A stretch of DNA of 64,000 bases from Burkholderia sp. PAMC 26561. Lineage in GTDB: Bacteria; Pseudomonadota; Gammaproteobacteria; Burkholderiales; Burkholderiaceae. The notes beneath the pieces were generated by a model. That model searched no databases and was not told where the DNA came from. It was given only the letters and a program-made list of their open reading frames with translations. The stretch lies in contig NZ_CP014307.1 of the NCBI RefSeq assembly GCF_001557535.2, forward strand, positions 1,426,001 to 1,490,000, in the 5' to 3' direction. Numbering within the stretch: position 1 is the stretch's first letter; each line of letters opens with the position of its first letter. Shown in pieces: positions 44,951 to 53,386 of this stretch. The translations under genes and the position numbers were made by a program.

Positions 44951-45790
44951 ATGACCCGCAAGCCCCGTGAACCTGACGCGGATGTGGCATCAGCCGGTAC
45001 GGATGGCGCCGCCCCGCGCACCCGCATGAGCGCGATCGATCGTGCAGTGCAGATCTTCGACGCGTTGCAGGAAGCCAACAGGCCGACCACGGCGTACGAG
45101 ATCGCGCGCATTGTCGGTGCGCCGCTTTCCACCGTGTATTCGATCATCAACGACCTGGTCGAGAAAAACCTTCTCGCGCGCACGCCGGAGGGCGCCATTT
45201 GGCTCGGCTCGCGCTTGTATGGCTATGGCTTGACCTATGCGAGTTCGCTCGACTACCTTGCGGTCGCGCACGAAGAAATGAACCGGCTTTCGGCGCACGT
45301 CGGCGAGACGGTGCAGGTCTGCGGGCTCGAAGAGGGAATGATGGTCGTGCTGCAAATGGCTGAAGGGCCGGGGCATTTCCGGGTGACATCGCGCGTGGGT
45401 AGCCGTGTGCCGCTCAACTGGACCGCGTCCGGTCGGTTGCTCGTCGGACATCTGCCAGACGCGGAACGTGTCGCGTATTTTGCTCGGCATGCGAAATCAT
45501 CTCCGACTGCACGCGCCGAAACGCGGCCCGATGTACTCGCGCGCATGGCCCGCGAAGCGCTCGACGCGCGCCTGTCCATTCAGATCGGCGAGTCGGATGC
45601 TTCGGTTGCATGCCTTGCTGCGCCGGTACTGGATCAGGCCGGCGATTGCGTCTTCACCATATCGATCGTGATGCCCGAAGCGAAAGCGCTTCAGAGTACT
45701 GAACAATTCGGCGATGAGCTAAAAGTGGTTGCCTCCCGCATTGAAACGCGCCTCGGCTGGCATCGGCGCGCAACTGAATTCGTGGCTTGA
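44951..45790 (+). CDS. IclR-family transcriptional regulator
   Basis: 279 residues. Winged helix at ~28-90 (SAIDRAVQIFDALQEANRPT, then APLSTVYSIINDLVEKNLL). The effector domain follows with YLAVAHEEMNRLSAHVGETV, PLNWTASGRLLVGHLP and the ligand-site block ASVACLAAPVLDQAGDCVFT. It starts 113 bp from the divergent lyase gene; the AT-rich gap (ATTATGGAACATATGTTGTAAT around 44860) should contain its operator, with TATGGAACATATGTT showing dyad character. It probably controls both directions. Confidence 0.92.
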   Translation: MTRKPREPDADVASAGTDGAAPRTRMSAIDRAVQIFDALQEANRPTTAYEIARIVGAPLSTVYSIINDLVEKNLLARTPEGAIWLGSRLYGYGLTYASSLDYLAVAHEEMNRLSAHVGETVQVCGLEEGMMVVLQMAEGPGHFRVTSRVGSRVPLNWTASGRLLVGHLPDAERVAYFARHAKSSPTARAETRPDVLARMAREALDARLSIQIGESDASVACLAAPVLDQAGDCVFTISIVMPEAKALQSTEQFGDELKVVASRIETRLGWHRRATEFVA

Positions 45791-45851
45791 GCGCCGGTTG
45801 TCCGGTCTTTTGTCCCCTTGTCCTCAACACCTGAAAGAGAACTGACGCAAC

Positions 45852-46331
45852 ATGGTATTTTCGACTGAGATGAACTGCTACGACCGACTGCGGGCCCGCG
45901 GATTGAAGCTTCAGGCCGTGCCCGCGCCGATAGGCAACTTCACTCACTGCACGCGCGAAGGCAACCTGCTGTTTTTGTCGGGACAAGGACCGCTCGACAA
46001 TACCGGCCGCCTGATGAAAGGCAAGGTCGGTGACGACGTCACCACCGACGAAGCGTATGACCACGCGCAACTCGTGGGCCTCAACCTGCTCTCTGTGCTG
46101 CATGCCGAACTGGGCGATCTGAACCGCGTGACGCGCATTGTGAAATTGCTTGGCATGGTCAACGCAACGCCGGATTTCGCAGATCATCCGCGCGTAATCA
46201 ACGGCTGCTCGGACCTTTTCATCGATGTATTCGGCGACGCCGGCCGGCATTCTCGTTCAGCGGTCGGCGTTGGCTCGCTGCCCGGCAATATCACGGTAGA
46301 AATAGAAGCGATCGTCGCGATTCGGGACTAA
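45852..46331 (+). CDS. RidA/YjgF/UK114-family protein
   Basis: 159 residues, trimer-type fold. The block GNLLFLSGQGPLDNTGRLMK, then NLLSVLHAELGDLNRVTRIV and GRHSRSAVGVGSLPGNITVE match the YjgF_like_1 subgroup, which lacks the canonical RidA catalytic arginine context. It follows the IclR gene by 61 bp. RidA proteins hydrolyse reactive enamine/imine intermediates released by PLP lyases, which suits the divergent SelA/DgaE-like enzyme. Function in this subgroup is less certain. Confidence 0.88.
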   Translation: MVFSTEMNCYDRLRARGLKLQAVPAPIGNFTHCTREGNLLFLSGQGPLDNTGRLMKGKVGDDVTTDEAYDHAQLVGLNLLSVLHAELGDLNRVTRIVKLLGMVNATPDFADHPRVINGCSDLFIDVFGDAGRHSRSAVGVGSLPGNITVEIEAIVAIRD

Positions 46332-46337
46332 GCTGTG

Positions 46338-46355
46338 GCTTCCCCCCGGGGAAGC
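46338..46355. terminator. Hairpin between convergent ridA-like and methyltransferase genes
   Basis: GCTTCCCC-CC-GGGGAAGC, perfect 8-bp arms, in a 31-bp gap between two convergent stops. It can terminate both directions. Confidence 0.65.
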
Positions 46356-46362
46356 GACTTTG

Positions 46363-47181
46363 TCATTGGCGCGTGATCACGACCTCCAGGTATTCGCTTG
46401 GCAGCACGAGCGTACCGTCTCCCGAACGATTCCTGCTTTCCATCAGTCCGAGCAACTCCTGGGCGAATGCCGCCTGTTTCCCGGCGTCCAGGGCACCGAA
46501 GGTCTTGTTCATCGGGCCATAGTAGGTGCGGAACACTTCGAGGAAATGCGCCGGTGACCGATAGCGAAACACAAACGCGCATTCGTTCGCGTCGATCTCA
46601 TGCGCGGTGCCGGCGAACAGTTCGTCGAGCCGTTCCCTCGATCCCCACAACGACGGCGACTTCAGGCCCGGTGCCGGCGGAATATAAGTGCCTATCGTCT
46701 TGAAGACCTGTCCGATAAAACTTCCCGGCGTCCAGTTCGCCAAGCCGATCTTTCCGCCTAGCTTGCACACGCGCGCAAGTTCGCTTGCGGCTTTCGTCTG
46801 GTCTGGCGTGAACATGACGCCGAAGGTGGACATCACCACGTCGAACGATGCATCCGGGAACGGAAGGTTTTCGGCATCGGCTTCCTGGAACTCGATGGTT
46901 TGCCCCTCCGCTTGCGCGCGGGCGCGCCCGGCTTCGAGCAGCGACGCAACATAGTCGGTCGATGTGACCTCGCACCATCGGCGGGCGGCTGCAAGCGTTG
47001 CGTTGCCGTTGCCGGCGGCGACGTCGAGTACCCGGCTGCCCGAGCGAAGGTCGAGCGCTTCGCAAAGGTTTTCACCAACAATCTGAAGCGTACTGCCGAC
47101 GACCGCGTAATTGCCGGTAGACCACGCGGCTTGCTGGCGTGTCTTGACAGCGGCGAGATCGATGGAAGGGTCGGTGCTCAT
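46363..47181 (-). CDS. Class I SAM-dependent methyltransferase
   Basis: 272 residues. Motif I VLDVAAGNGNATLAAARRW, then FQEADAENLPFPDASFDVVM and KLGGKIGLANWTPGSFIGQV, as in UbiE/COQ5-like small-molecule methyltransferases. The N-terminal KTRQQAAWSTGNYAVVG is common to this subgroup. It is monocistronic and convergent with the RidA-like gene. The acceptor is unknown. Confidence 0.88.
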   Translation of the reverse strand: MSTDPSIDLAAVKTRQQAAWSTGNYAVVGSTLQIVGENLCEALDLRSGSRVLDVAAGNGNATLAAARRWCEVTSTDYVASLLEAGRARAQAEGQTIEFQEADAENLPFPDASFDVVMSTFGVMFTPDQTKAASELARVCKLGGKIGLANWTPGSFIGQVFKTIGTYIPPAPGLKSPSLWGSRERLDELFAGTAHEIDANECAFVFRYRSPAHFLEVFRTYYGPMNKTFGALDAGKQAAFAQELLGLMESRNRSGDGTLVLPSEYLEVVITRQ

Positions 47182-47641
47182 GTTTTTGCTCCTTGACGTG
47201 TACTAATTGAGGTTGCGGGAAACGTCACCGCATCGCACAAGCAGCTTCCCTTCGGTTTTTCGATGTCCATGATGTATCTGCTTAGCGACTATGAGTTCAT
47301 TGCGGATGCATTTGCCGCGTGCTTATTCTTCAGAAAATTAGTAAGGCATCCAGACTTATTATTGCAGGATACATCGGCTTTTGGTGGTGTTTGTAAGCCG
47401 AAGTTGGTTCGCAGAAAGGTTCGGCTATGCCGCGCGCTGTTTTTGTGCGCCCCAGGTTTCGCAAAGGTGCGCGGCGCACCACAACCAAAACGCTCAAGAT
47501 GCTCATGAGGGTACGTCGCGGGCCGAGCCGATCGCTCGGAAGCCTTTTTGGTAAAGGCTTAGTGGGGTTTAGCCGATTAATTCCGGGAAACTGGCACGCC
47601 TCCTGCATTATGAATCCCATCTTGTATGCAAGACGGAATTC
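47182..47641. other. Intergenic region upstream of atzF
   Basis: About 460 bp between divergent genes; short open frames have no ribosome site. Holds a palindrome GGTGC-GCGGC-GCACC at 47466-47480, whose half-sites are the reverse of NtrC half-site order, and the sigma54-like promoter at 47592. The palindrome is ~135 bp before the predicted start, an enhancer-like distance. Confidence 0.55.
47592..47607 (+). promoter_or_regulatory. Sigma54-type promoter of the atzF/biuret operon
   Basis: TGGCACG-CCTC-CTGCA, one mismatch (C for the first T of TTGCW) from the consensus. It lies 35 bp upstream of the atzF ATG, giving a start near 47617 and a short leader. It is consistent with nitrogen control of the operon. 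Confidence 0.68.
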
Positions 47642-49465
47642 ATGTCCAACTTCTCCGACACTACCGACCACCTGCTTGTATCGGCGCTCGCCGACGCCTA
47701 TGCAGCGCGACGCCAGTCACCGCCTGAAGTCGTAGACGCTGCATTCGACCGGATCAGCGTTATCGATCGTCCGGAGATGTGGACGCTGCTATTGCCGGCC
47801 GAGACGGTTCGTGCGCAAGCGCGTGTGCTTGAGAAGGCGCTTGCCGAAGAGGGTGACGCGGTGTTCGAGCGCCTGCCGCTCTTCGGTGTACCGTTCGCGG
47901 TCAAGGACAACATCGACGTCGCGGGCATGCCGACCACCGCCGCGTGCGAACCCTTCAGCTATACGCCGGACACAACCGCGTTCGCCGTTCAGCGCTTGCT
48001 CGATGCCGGCGCGCTTCTCATTGGCAAGACCAACCTCGATCAGTTCGCCACGGGACTTGTCGGTACGCGTTCGCCGTTCGGGGCGGTGCGTCAGGTCGAG
48101 TTTCCGGAGCGCGTGTCGGGCGGGTCGAGCTCCGGCTCGGCAGTATCTGTCGCGGCGGGATGCGTTGCGTTTTCGCTCGGTACGGACACTGCGGGGTCCG
48201 GCCGCGTGCCTGCAGGATTCAACGGAGTGGTTGGCCTCAAGCCGTCGCTGGGCCTTGTCAGCAAAAGCGGCGTGGTGCCCGCGTGCCGAAGCCTCGATAC
48301 GCTGTCGATCTTTGCGCACGATGTCGCCGATGCCTGGCATGTCCTTGCGCAGATGGCGAAGTTCGACGCGGGTGATGCGTACTCGCGGCGGGTTGCGCCA
48401 TTGGGCGCGGCGTCGTCGCCGTTGCGTTTGGGCGTTCCGGCAGAACTCGAATTCTTCGACGATACAACCGCGCACCAAGCCTTTAACGCAAGCCTCAAAG
48501 TGTTGTCGGCTGATCTTGCAACGACACCGGACCTAATCGATCTTGCCCCGTTCAGGCGCGTCTCGGCGTTGCTCTACGATGGCCCTTGGGTCGCCGAACG
48601 GCGCGCGGCGCTCGGCGCGTTCTTCGACACCAACTTCGCGGACATCGATGCAACCGTGGCCGCCGTGATCGGCAAGGCGGACCGCTTCAGCGCGGTCGAT
48701 GCCTTCAACGGCCAGTACGCGCTTGCCGAACTCAAGCGGCAAGCCGAGCAATGTTTCGACGCCATCGATGTCCTGATCGTACCCACCACGCCCACGCATC
48801 CGCTTATCGCCGATGTGCAGGCGAGTCCGATCGAACGCAACAGCGAGCTGGGTTACTACACCAACTTCGTGAATCTTCTGGACCTGTGCGCGTTATCGGT
48901 GCCGTGCGCGCGTCGAAGCGATGGTTTGCCTGCAGGCGTGACGCTGATTGCGCCGAGCGGCGCGGATCATCGGCTGGCGGTTCTGGGCGCGCGCATCCAG
49001 GCGCTTTTCGACAATACGACCCACGCAGCTCCCAATCTTCAACCGTTGCCGTTCCAGGAACCGACCGTTGCACTCGCAGTGGTTGGCGCACACCTGCGCG
49101 GGCAGCCGCTCAACCGGCAACTACAGGAAGCGGCCGCGCGTTTCGTCGAAGCGACCAGGACATCGCCTGCGTATCTGCTGTTCGCGCTTGCGAATACATC
49201 GCCGCCGAAGCCCGGGCTTGTTCGTGACGCGAAACACGAAGGCGCCTCGATCGCCGTCGAAGTATGGGATGTGCCGGTGCGCACGTTCGGGAAGTTCGTG
49301 ATGGATGTTCCATCGCCGATGGGTATCGGCACTGTCGAGCTTGCCGATGGACGGTTCGTCAAAGGCTTCATCTGCGAACCGTGGGCGGTATCGGCGGACA
49401 GCGGCGCACAGGACATCACCGCGTTCGGCGGCTGGATCGCGTACCTCGACGGCCTCAATAAGTAA
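47642..49465 (+). CDS. atzF: Allophanate hydrolase
   Basis: 607 residues. The amidase-signature domain has the Ser-cisSer-Lys triad: Lys88 (FAVKDNIDV), Ser162 (SGGSSSGSA) and Ser186 (DTAGSGRVPA). A C-terminal domain (~470-607; LRGQPLNRQLQEAAARFVEA, PSPMGIGTVELADG) completes the AtzF architecture. It converts allophanate to ammonia and CO2 equivalents, the last step of biuret, cyanurate and urea-amidolyase pathways. First gene of the operon behind a sigma54-type promoter, with the BiuH-like gene three genes on. Confidence 0.94.
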   Translation: MSNFSDTTDHLLVSALADAYAARRQSPPEVVDAAFDRISVIDRPEMWTLLLPAETVRAQARVLEKALAEEGDAVFERLPLFGVPFAVKDNIDVAGMPTTAACEPFSYTPDTTAFAVQRLLDAGALLIGKTNLDQFATGLVGTRSPFGAVRQVEFPERVSGGSSSGSAVSVAAGCVAFSLGTDTAGSGRVPAGFNGVVGLKPSLGLVSKSGVVPACRSLDTLSIFAHDVADAWHVLAQMAKFDAGDAYSRRVAPLGAASSPLRLGVPAELEFFDDTTAHQAFNASLKVLSADLATTPDLIDLAPFRRVSALLYDGPWVAERRAALGAFFDTNFADIDATVAAVIGKADRFSAVDAFNGQYALAELKRQAEQCFDAIDVLIVPTTPTHPLIADVQASPIERNSELGYYTNFVNLLDLCALSVPCARRSDGLPAGVTLIAPSGADHRLAVLGARIQALFDNTTHAAPNLQPLPFQEPTVALAVVGAHLRGQPLNRQLQEAAARFVEATRTSPAYLLFALANTSPPKPGLVRDAKHEGASIAVEVWDVPVRTFGKFVMDVPSPMGIGTVELADGRFVKGFICEPWAVSADSGAQDITAFGGWIAYLDGLNK

Positions 49466-49507
49466 TCAAGTAATCCATAACATTCAATCGAACAGGAACC
49501 CAACAAA

Positions 49508-50605
49508 ATGACCAGCCGCCGCACATTCATCAAAGACGCGAGCCTCCTGGCGCTTGCGACCATGGCGCCGTTCCAGTCGGTGTTCGCGGCTGGAAAAACC
49601 ACTGTCGGCGTGATCTATGTCGGTGCGCGCGGCGACTACGGCTACAACCAGGCGCAGGCCTCGGCCGCGGCGATCATCAAGAAACTGCCGAACGTCAAGG
49701 TCGTGGAAGAAGAGAACGTGCCCGAAACCATCGCGGTCCAGAAGTCCATGGAGGCGATGATCGAACAGGACGGCGCCACGCTCATCTTCGCGACCTCCTT
49801 TGGTTACTTCGATCCGCACGTGCTCAAGATGGCGGCCAAGTATCCGAACGTGCGCTTCGCGCATTGCGGCGGTTTGTGGAAGCAGGGCAATCCGCCGAAC
49901 ATTGCGAGCTACTTTGGCTATATCGATGAATGCCAGTACCTGAACGGCGTGGTCGCAGGGCACATGAGCAAAAGCAAAAAACTGGGTTTTGTCGCGGCCA
50001 AGCCTATTCCGCAGGTGCTGCGCAACATCAACGCCTTCATGCTCGGCGCGCAGTCCGTCGATCCGTCGATCACGACGCAAGTGATTTTCACCGGCGACTG
50101 GTCGATGCCCGTGAAGGAAGCGGAAGCGACGAACAGCCTTGTCGATCAGGGTTGCGATGTGATCACGTGTCACGTCGATGGCCCGAAGGTCGTTGTCGAA
50201 ACCGCCGAGAAACGTGGCGCGATGAGCTGCGGTTATCACGCGAGCCAGGCGGCGCTCGCACCAAAGGGTTATCTCACGGGCGCCGAATGGGACTGGGCGA
50301 CGCCATACAAGGAACTCGTGGCCGATGCGCAAGCAGGCAAACCCCAGCCCAACGTATTGCGCGGCGGTTTGAAGGAGGGCTTCGTCAAGATGTCGCCCTA
50401 CGGCGCAAAAGTCACGCCCGATGCGAAGAAGGCCGCCGACACGGTCAAGGCCAGCATGATGGCCGGCTCGTTCGTGATCTTCAAGGGGCCGATCAAGGAC
50501 AACAAGGGTGGGGTCGCTATAGCCGCCGGCACGAGTCATCCGCAAACGGACTACACCCTGGAAAGCATGAATTACCTAGTGTCGGGTGTTACGGGTCAGA
50601 TCTGA
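49508..50605 (+). CDS. BMP-family ABC transporter substrate-binding protein
   Basis: 365 residues. The N-terminus TSRRTFIKDASLLALATMAP carries an RRxFxK motif, so export by the Tat pathway is likely; no lipobox is seen. The BMP (Med/PnrA) fold shows VGVIYVGARGDYGYNQAQA, ATLIFATSFGYFDPHVLKMA and GVVAGHMSKSKKLGFVAAKP. BMP systems usually bind purine nucleosides, but in this operon a urea-like compound such as biuret is the more likely ligand (inference). It follows atzF by 42 bp. Confidence 0.9.
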   Translation: MTSRRTFIKDASLLALATMAPFQSVFAAGKTTVGVIYVGARGDYGYNQAQASAAAIIKKLPNVKVVEEENVPETIAVQKSMEAMIEQDGATLIFATSFGYFDPHVLKMAAKYPNVRFAHCGGLWKQGNPPNIASYFGYIDECQYLNGVVAGHMSKSKKLGFVAAKPIPQVLRNINAFMLGAQSVDPSITTQVIFTGDWSMPVKEAEATNSLVDQGCDVITCHVDGPKVVVETAEKRGAMSCGYHASQAALAPKGYLTGAEWDWATPYKELVADAQAGKPQPNVLRGGLKEGFVKMSPYGAKVTPDAKKAADTVKASMMAGSFVIFKGPIKDNKGGVAIAAGTSHPQTDYTLESMNYLVSGVTGQI

Positions 50606-50632
50606 TGGCGTTGTCAAACTGAAGGATCCGTG

Positions 50633-51748
50633 ATGCGTCCCAATGCTTCGACCGCCCGCGTTTTACTGGCTGTGTTGCCGGCCATTCCGACGGTGCTCGC
50701 GCTTGCCGGAACCCTGGTGTTGTTTTCGTTGTTCCTGCTCGTGCAGGGGCAGCCGGTCCTCGATGCGGTCGGCCTCATCGTACAGGGCGCGTTTGGGTCG
50801 TCGTTCGCGTGGCAGAGCACCTTGCTGCGTGCGTCGCCGCTGATGCTCACGGCGCTTTGCGTGGCCTTGCCCGCGCAAGTGGGGCTGATCGTGATCGGCG
50901 GGGAGGGCGCGTTGGCGCTTGGCGGAATGTGCGCGGCCATCGTTCCGCAGATGCTGCCCGCGAATACGCCGTGGCTCATCGCGACGCCGTTGATGGCGCT
51001 TGCCGGCATGCTTGCGGGCGCTGTGTGGATTGGCGCAGTGGGCGCGTTGCGGCAATGGCGCGGCGTGAACGAAACCATCAGCAGTCTGCTGATGGCGTAT
51101 ATCGCGATTGCGCTCTTCAAGTTCTTTGTGGAAGGACCGTTGCGCGATCCTGCGAGCCTCAACAAACCCTCCACGCTCCCCGTCCCCCAGTCGATGTCGA
51201 TAGGTTCGCTGCCGGGCCTGGAAGTGCACTGGGGCCTGATGTGGGGCGTACTTGCATGCATCGCGGCGTGGGTGTTCGTCAAGTACAGCACCAAGGGTTT
51301 CGCGATGCGCATCGTCGGCGGCAGCAATCGCGCGGCGCGTCTGGTCGGCTTGCCGGTGAACGTGCTTGCGTTCGTTGCGTGCGCGCTCGGCGGCGCGGCG
51401 GCCGGCCTCGCCGGCATGTTCGAAGTCGCAGCGGTGCAGGGCAGCGCGAATGCATCGCTGCTCGCGGGCTACGGTTATGCGGGCATCCTCGTCGCATTTG
51501 CTGCGCGCCAGAATCCGCTCGCGATCATCGTATGCGCGGTGATGATCGGCGGCATCGAGGCGAGCGGCAGCCTGCTGCAGCGCCGTCTCGATCTGCCTGA
51601 TGCCACCACGCTGGTTCTTCAAGGTCTCCTGTTCGCCAACCTGCTCGCATGGGAAGCGCTGGGCGGCCGGATCGCAGCGTGGCGTGTGCAGTTGCAGGCC
51701 GCGGCCATTGCCGATGTCAACCTGCAGATGGAGCAAACCCATGCCTGA
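50633..51748 (+). CDS. BMP-type ABC transporter permease 1
   Basis: 371 residues from the ATG at 50633 (GTG at 50630 precedes it). About nine to ten transmembrane helices of the BPD_transp_2 (branched-chain/nucleoside) type; GLIVIGGEGALALGGMCAAI, WRGVNETISSLLMAYIAIAL and GAAAGLAGMFEVAAVQGSA are typical. It overlaps the second permease by 8 bp. It forms the importer with the genes at 51741 and 53387. Confidence 0.9.
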   Translation: MRPNASTARVLLAVLPAIPTVLALAGTLVLFSLFLLVQGQPVLDAVGLIVQGAFGSSFAWQSTLLRASPLMLTALCVALPAQVGLIVIGGEGALALGGMCAAIVPQMLPANTPWLIATPLMALAGMLAGAVWIGAVGALRQWRGVNETISSLLMAYIAIALFKFFVEGPLRDPASLNKPSTLPVPQSMSIGSLPGLEVHWGLMWGVLACIAAWVFVKYSTKGFAMRIVGGSNRAARLVGLPVNVLAFVACALGGAAAGLAGMFEVAAVQGSANASLLAGYGYAGILVAFAARQNPLAIIVCAVMIGGIEASGSLLQRRLDLPDATTLVLQGLLFANLLAWEALGGRIAAWRVQLQAAAIADVNLQMEQTHA

Positions 51749-52667
51749 TGCACATTCGCCCATCGTGATCCTGCTGCTGTCGCTGGTTGCCGGCGCGATC
51801 CGTGTGAGTACGCCGTATCTTTTCGTGAGCCTTGGCGAATGCCTGACCGAGAAGGGCGGCCGTGTAAACCTCGGGCTCGAGGGCATCCTGGTTTCAGGCG
51901 CGATGAGCGGTTACGCCGCGTCCTACCTGACAGGTTCGCCGTGGGCCGGCGTGCTCGCGGCGGGGTGTGTCGGCTTGTTGCTCGGGTGCCTGCACGGACT
52001 TGTGTGTTCACTTCCCCGCGTCTCCGATATCGCGTTCGGTATCGCGTTGATGCTGCTCGGCACGGGACTCGCGTTTTATCTGGGCAAGCCGTTTATCGAA
52101 CCGCAGGCGCCCGGGCTTCAGTCGTTCGATTTCGGCGCATGGTCCAGCTCGCCGCAATTGCATAACGCGCTGCACGTGAATCCGCTTTTCGTGATCGGTG
52201 TGGTGCTGGCGTTCGCATTGCAGTGGGGATTGCGCAGCACGCGCTGGGGCATGACCCTGCGTCTCGTCGGCGATCACGCGGAGACTGCACGTGCAATGGG
52301 TTATCCGCTGACGCGAATTCGGATCATCGCGACGTCCGTAGGTGGCTTTTTTGCGGGCGTGGGCGGTGCGTACTTGTCGCTCGTTTATCCGGGTAGCTGG
52401 AATGAAGGTTTATCGAGCGGACAAGGGTTGATGGCGGTCGCGCTCGTCATCTTCGCGCGCTGGCAACCGCTGCGATGCCTGTGGGCTGCGTTGCTCTTCG
52501 GCGCCGCCGGCGCTCTCGGCCCGGCATTGCAGGCTATCGGCGTGACGAGCGGTTATTACCTCTACAACGCTGCGCCGTACGTGCTCACGCTCGCGATCAT
52601 GATCATCAATTGCCGTCCCGACCGCACGCTCGCCGGCGCGCCGGGCGAACTGAGTCTCACACGCTGA
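51741..52667 (+). CDS. BMP-type ABC transporter permease 2
   Basis: 308 residues from the ATG at 51741; the open frame extends upstream under permease 1. The BPD_transp_2 fold shows STPYLFVSLGECLTEKGGRV, NLGLEGILVSGAMSGYAASY and SVGGFFAGVGGAYLSLVYPG. It pairs with permease 1 as a heterodimer. The biuret-hydrolase-like gene begins 24 bp downstream. Confidence 0.9.
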   Translation: MPDAHSPIVILLLSLVAGAIRVSTPYLFVSLGECLTEKGGRVNLGLEGILVSGAMSGYAASYLTGSPWAGVLAAGCVGLLLGCLHGLVCSLPRVSDIAFGIALMLLGTGLAFYLGKPFIEPQAPGLQSFDFGAWSSSPQLHNALHVNPLFVIGVVLAFALQWGLRSTRWGMTLRLVGDHAETARAMGYPLTRIRIIATSVGGFFAGVGGAYLSLVYPGSWNEGLSSGQGLMAVALVIFARWQPLRCLWAALLFGAAGALGPALQAIGVTSGYYLYNAAPYVLTLAIMIINCRPDRTLAGAPGELSLTR

Positions 52668-52691
52668 CCCCTTTTTGAAGGCGCTCCGACC

Positions 52692-53384
52692 ATGAACCGA
52701 TTCATTGAAGCCAGACCTTATCCGTGGCCCTTCGACGGCAACCTGCGCCCCGACAATACCGCGCTCGTTGTCATCGACATGCAGATTGATTTCTGTGGAC
52801 ATGGCGGTTATGTCGACAAGATGGGCTACGACCTGTCGCTCACGCGCGCGCCTATCGAACCGATAAAACACGTGATGAACATGATGCGCGAGCAGGGCTT
52901 CACGATCATTCACACGCGCGAAGGGCACCGGCCGGATCTGTCTGATCTGCCTGCAAACAAGCGCTGGCGTAGCCGTCGCGCGGGAACGGAGGGCGTGGGT
53001 ATCGGCGACGATGGCCCTTGCGGCCGCATTCTCGTGCGCGGCGAACCGGGATGGGAAATCATCGATGAACTCGCGCCGCTGCCGGGCGAAATTGTCATCG
53101 ACAAACCCGGCAAGGGCTCGTTCTGCGCCACCGATCTCGAACTGATTCTGCGCACGCGCGGTATCGTGAATCTGGTGCTGACCGGCATCACCACCGACGT
53201 CTGCGTGCACACCACCATGCGCGAAGCGAACGACCGCGGTTTCGAATGCACCGTGCTCGCCGATTGTTGTGGCGCGACCGATCCCGGCAACCACGACGCG
53301 GCGCTGCACATGATCACGATGCAAGGTGGCGTGTTCGGTACGGTTTCCGATTCACAAGCGCTCCTGACCACGCTCGGCGGCTGA
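52692..53384 (+). CDS. biuH: Cysteine hydrolase, isochorismatase family, probable biuret amidohydrolase
   Basis: 230 residues. Catalytic triad positions are Asp29 ([11 protein letters not shown]), Lys138 (IDKPGKGSF) and Cys171 ([11 protein letters not shown]). The N-terminal [20 protein letters not shown] and central [15 protein letters not shown] resemble the rhizobial biuret hydrolase BiuH and related peroxyureidoacrylate/ureidoacrylate-type hydrolases. With AtzF in the same operon, biuret to allophanate plus ammonia is the natural assignment. It sits within the transporter genes, before the ATPase. Confidence 0.85.
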   Translation: MNRFIEARPYPWPFDGNLRPDNTALVVIDMQIDFCGHGGYVDKMGYDLSLTRAPIEPIKHVMNMMREQGFTIIHTREGHRPDLSDLPANKRWRSRRAGTEGVGIGDDGPCGRILVRGEPGWEIIDELAPLPGEIVIDKPGKGSFCATDLELILRTRGIVNLVLTGITTDVCVHTTMREANDRGFECTVLADCCGATDPGNHDAALHMITMQGGVFGTVSDSQALLTTLGG

Positions 53385-53386
53385 CC

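Noticed and set aside
47466..47480. NtrC-binding site upstream of atzF
   Set aside because: The palindrome GGTGC-N5-GCACC has its half-sites in the opposite orientation to the NtrC consensus (GCAC...GTGC), so it is listed only as a palindrome.
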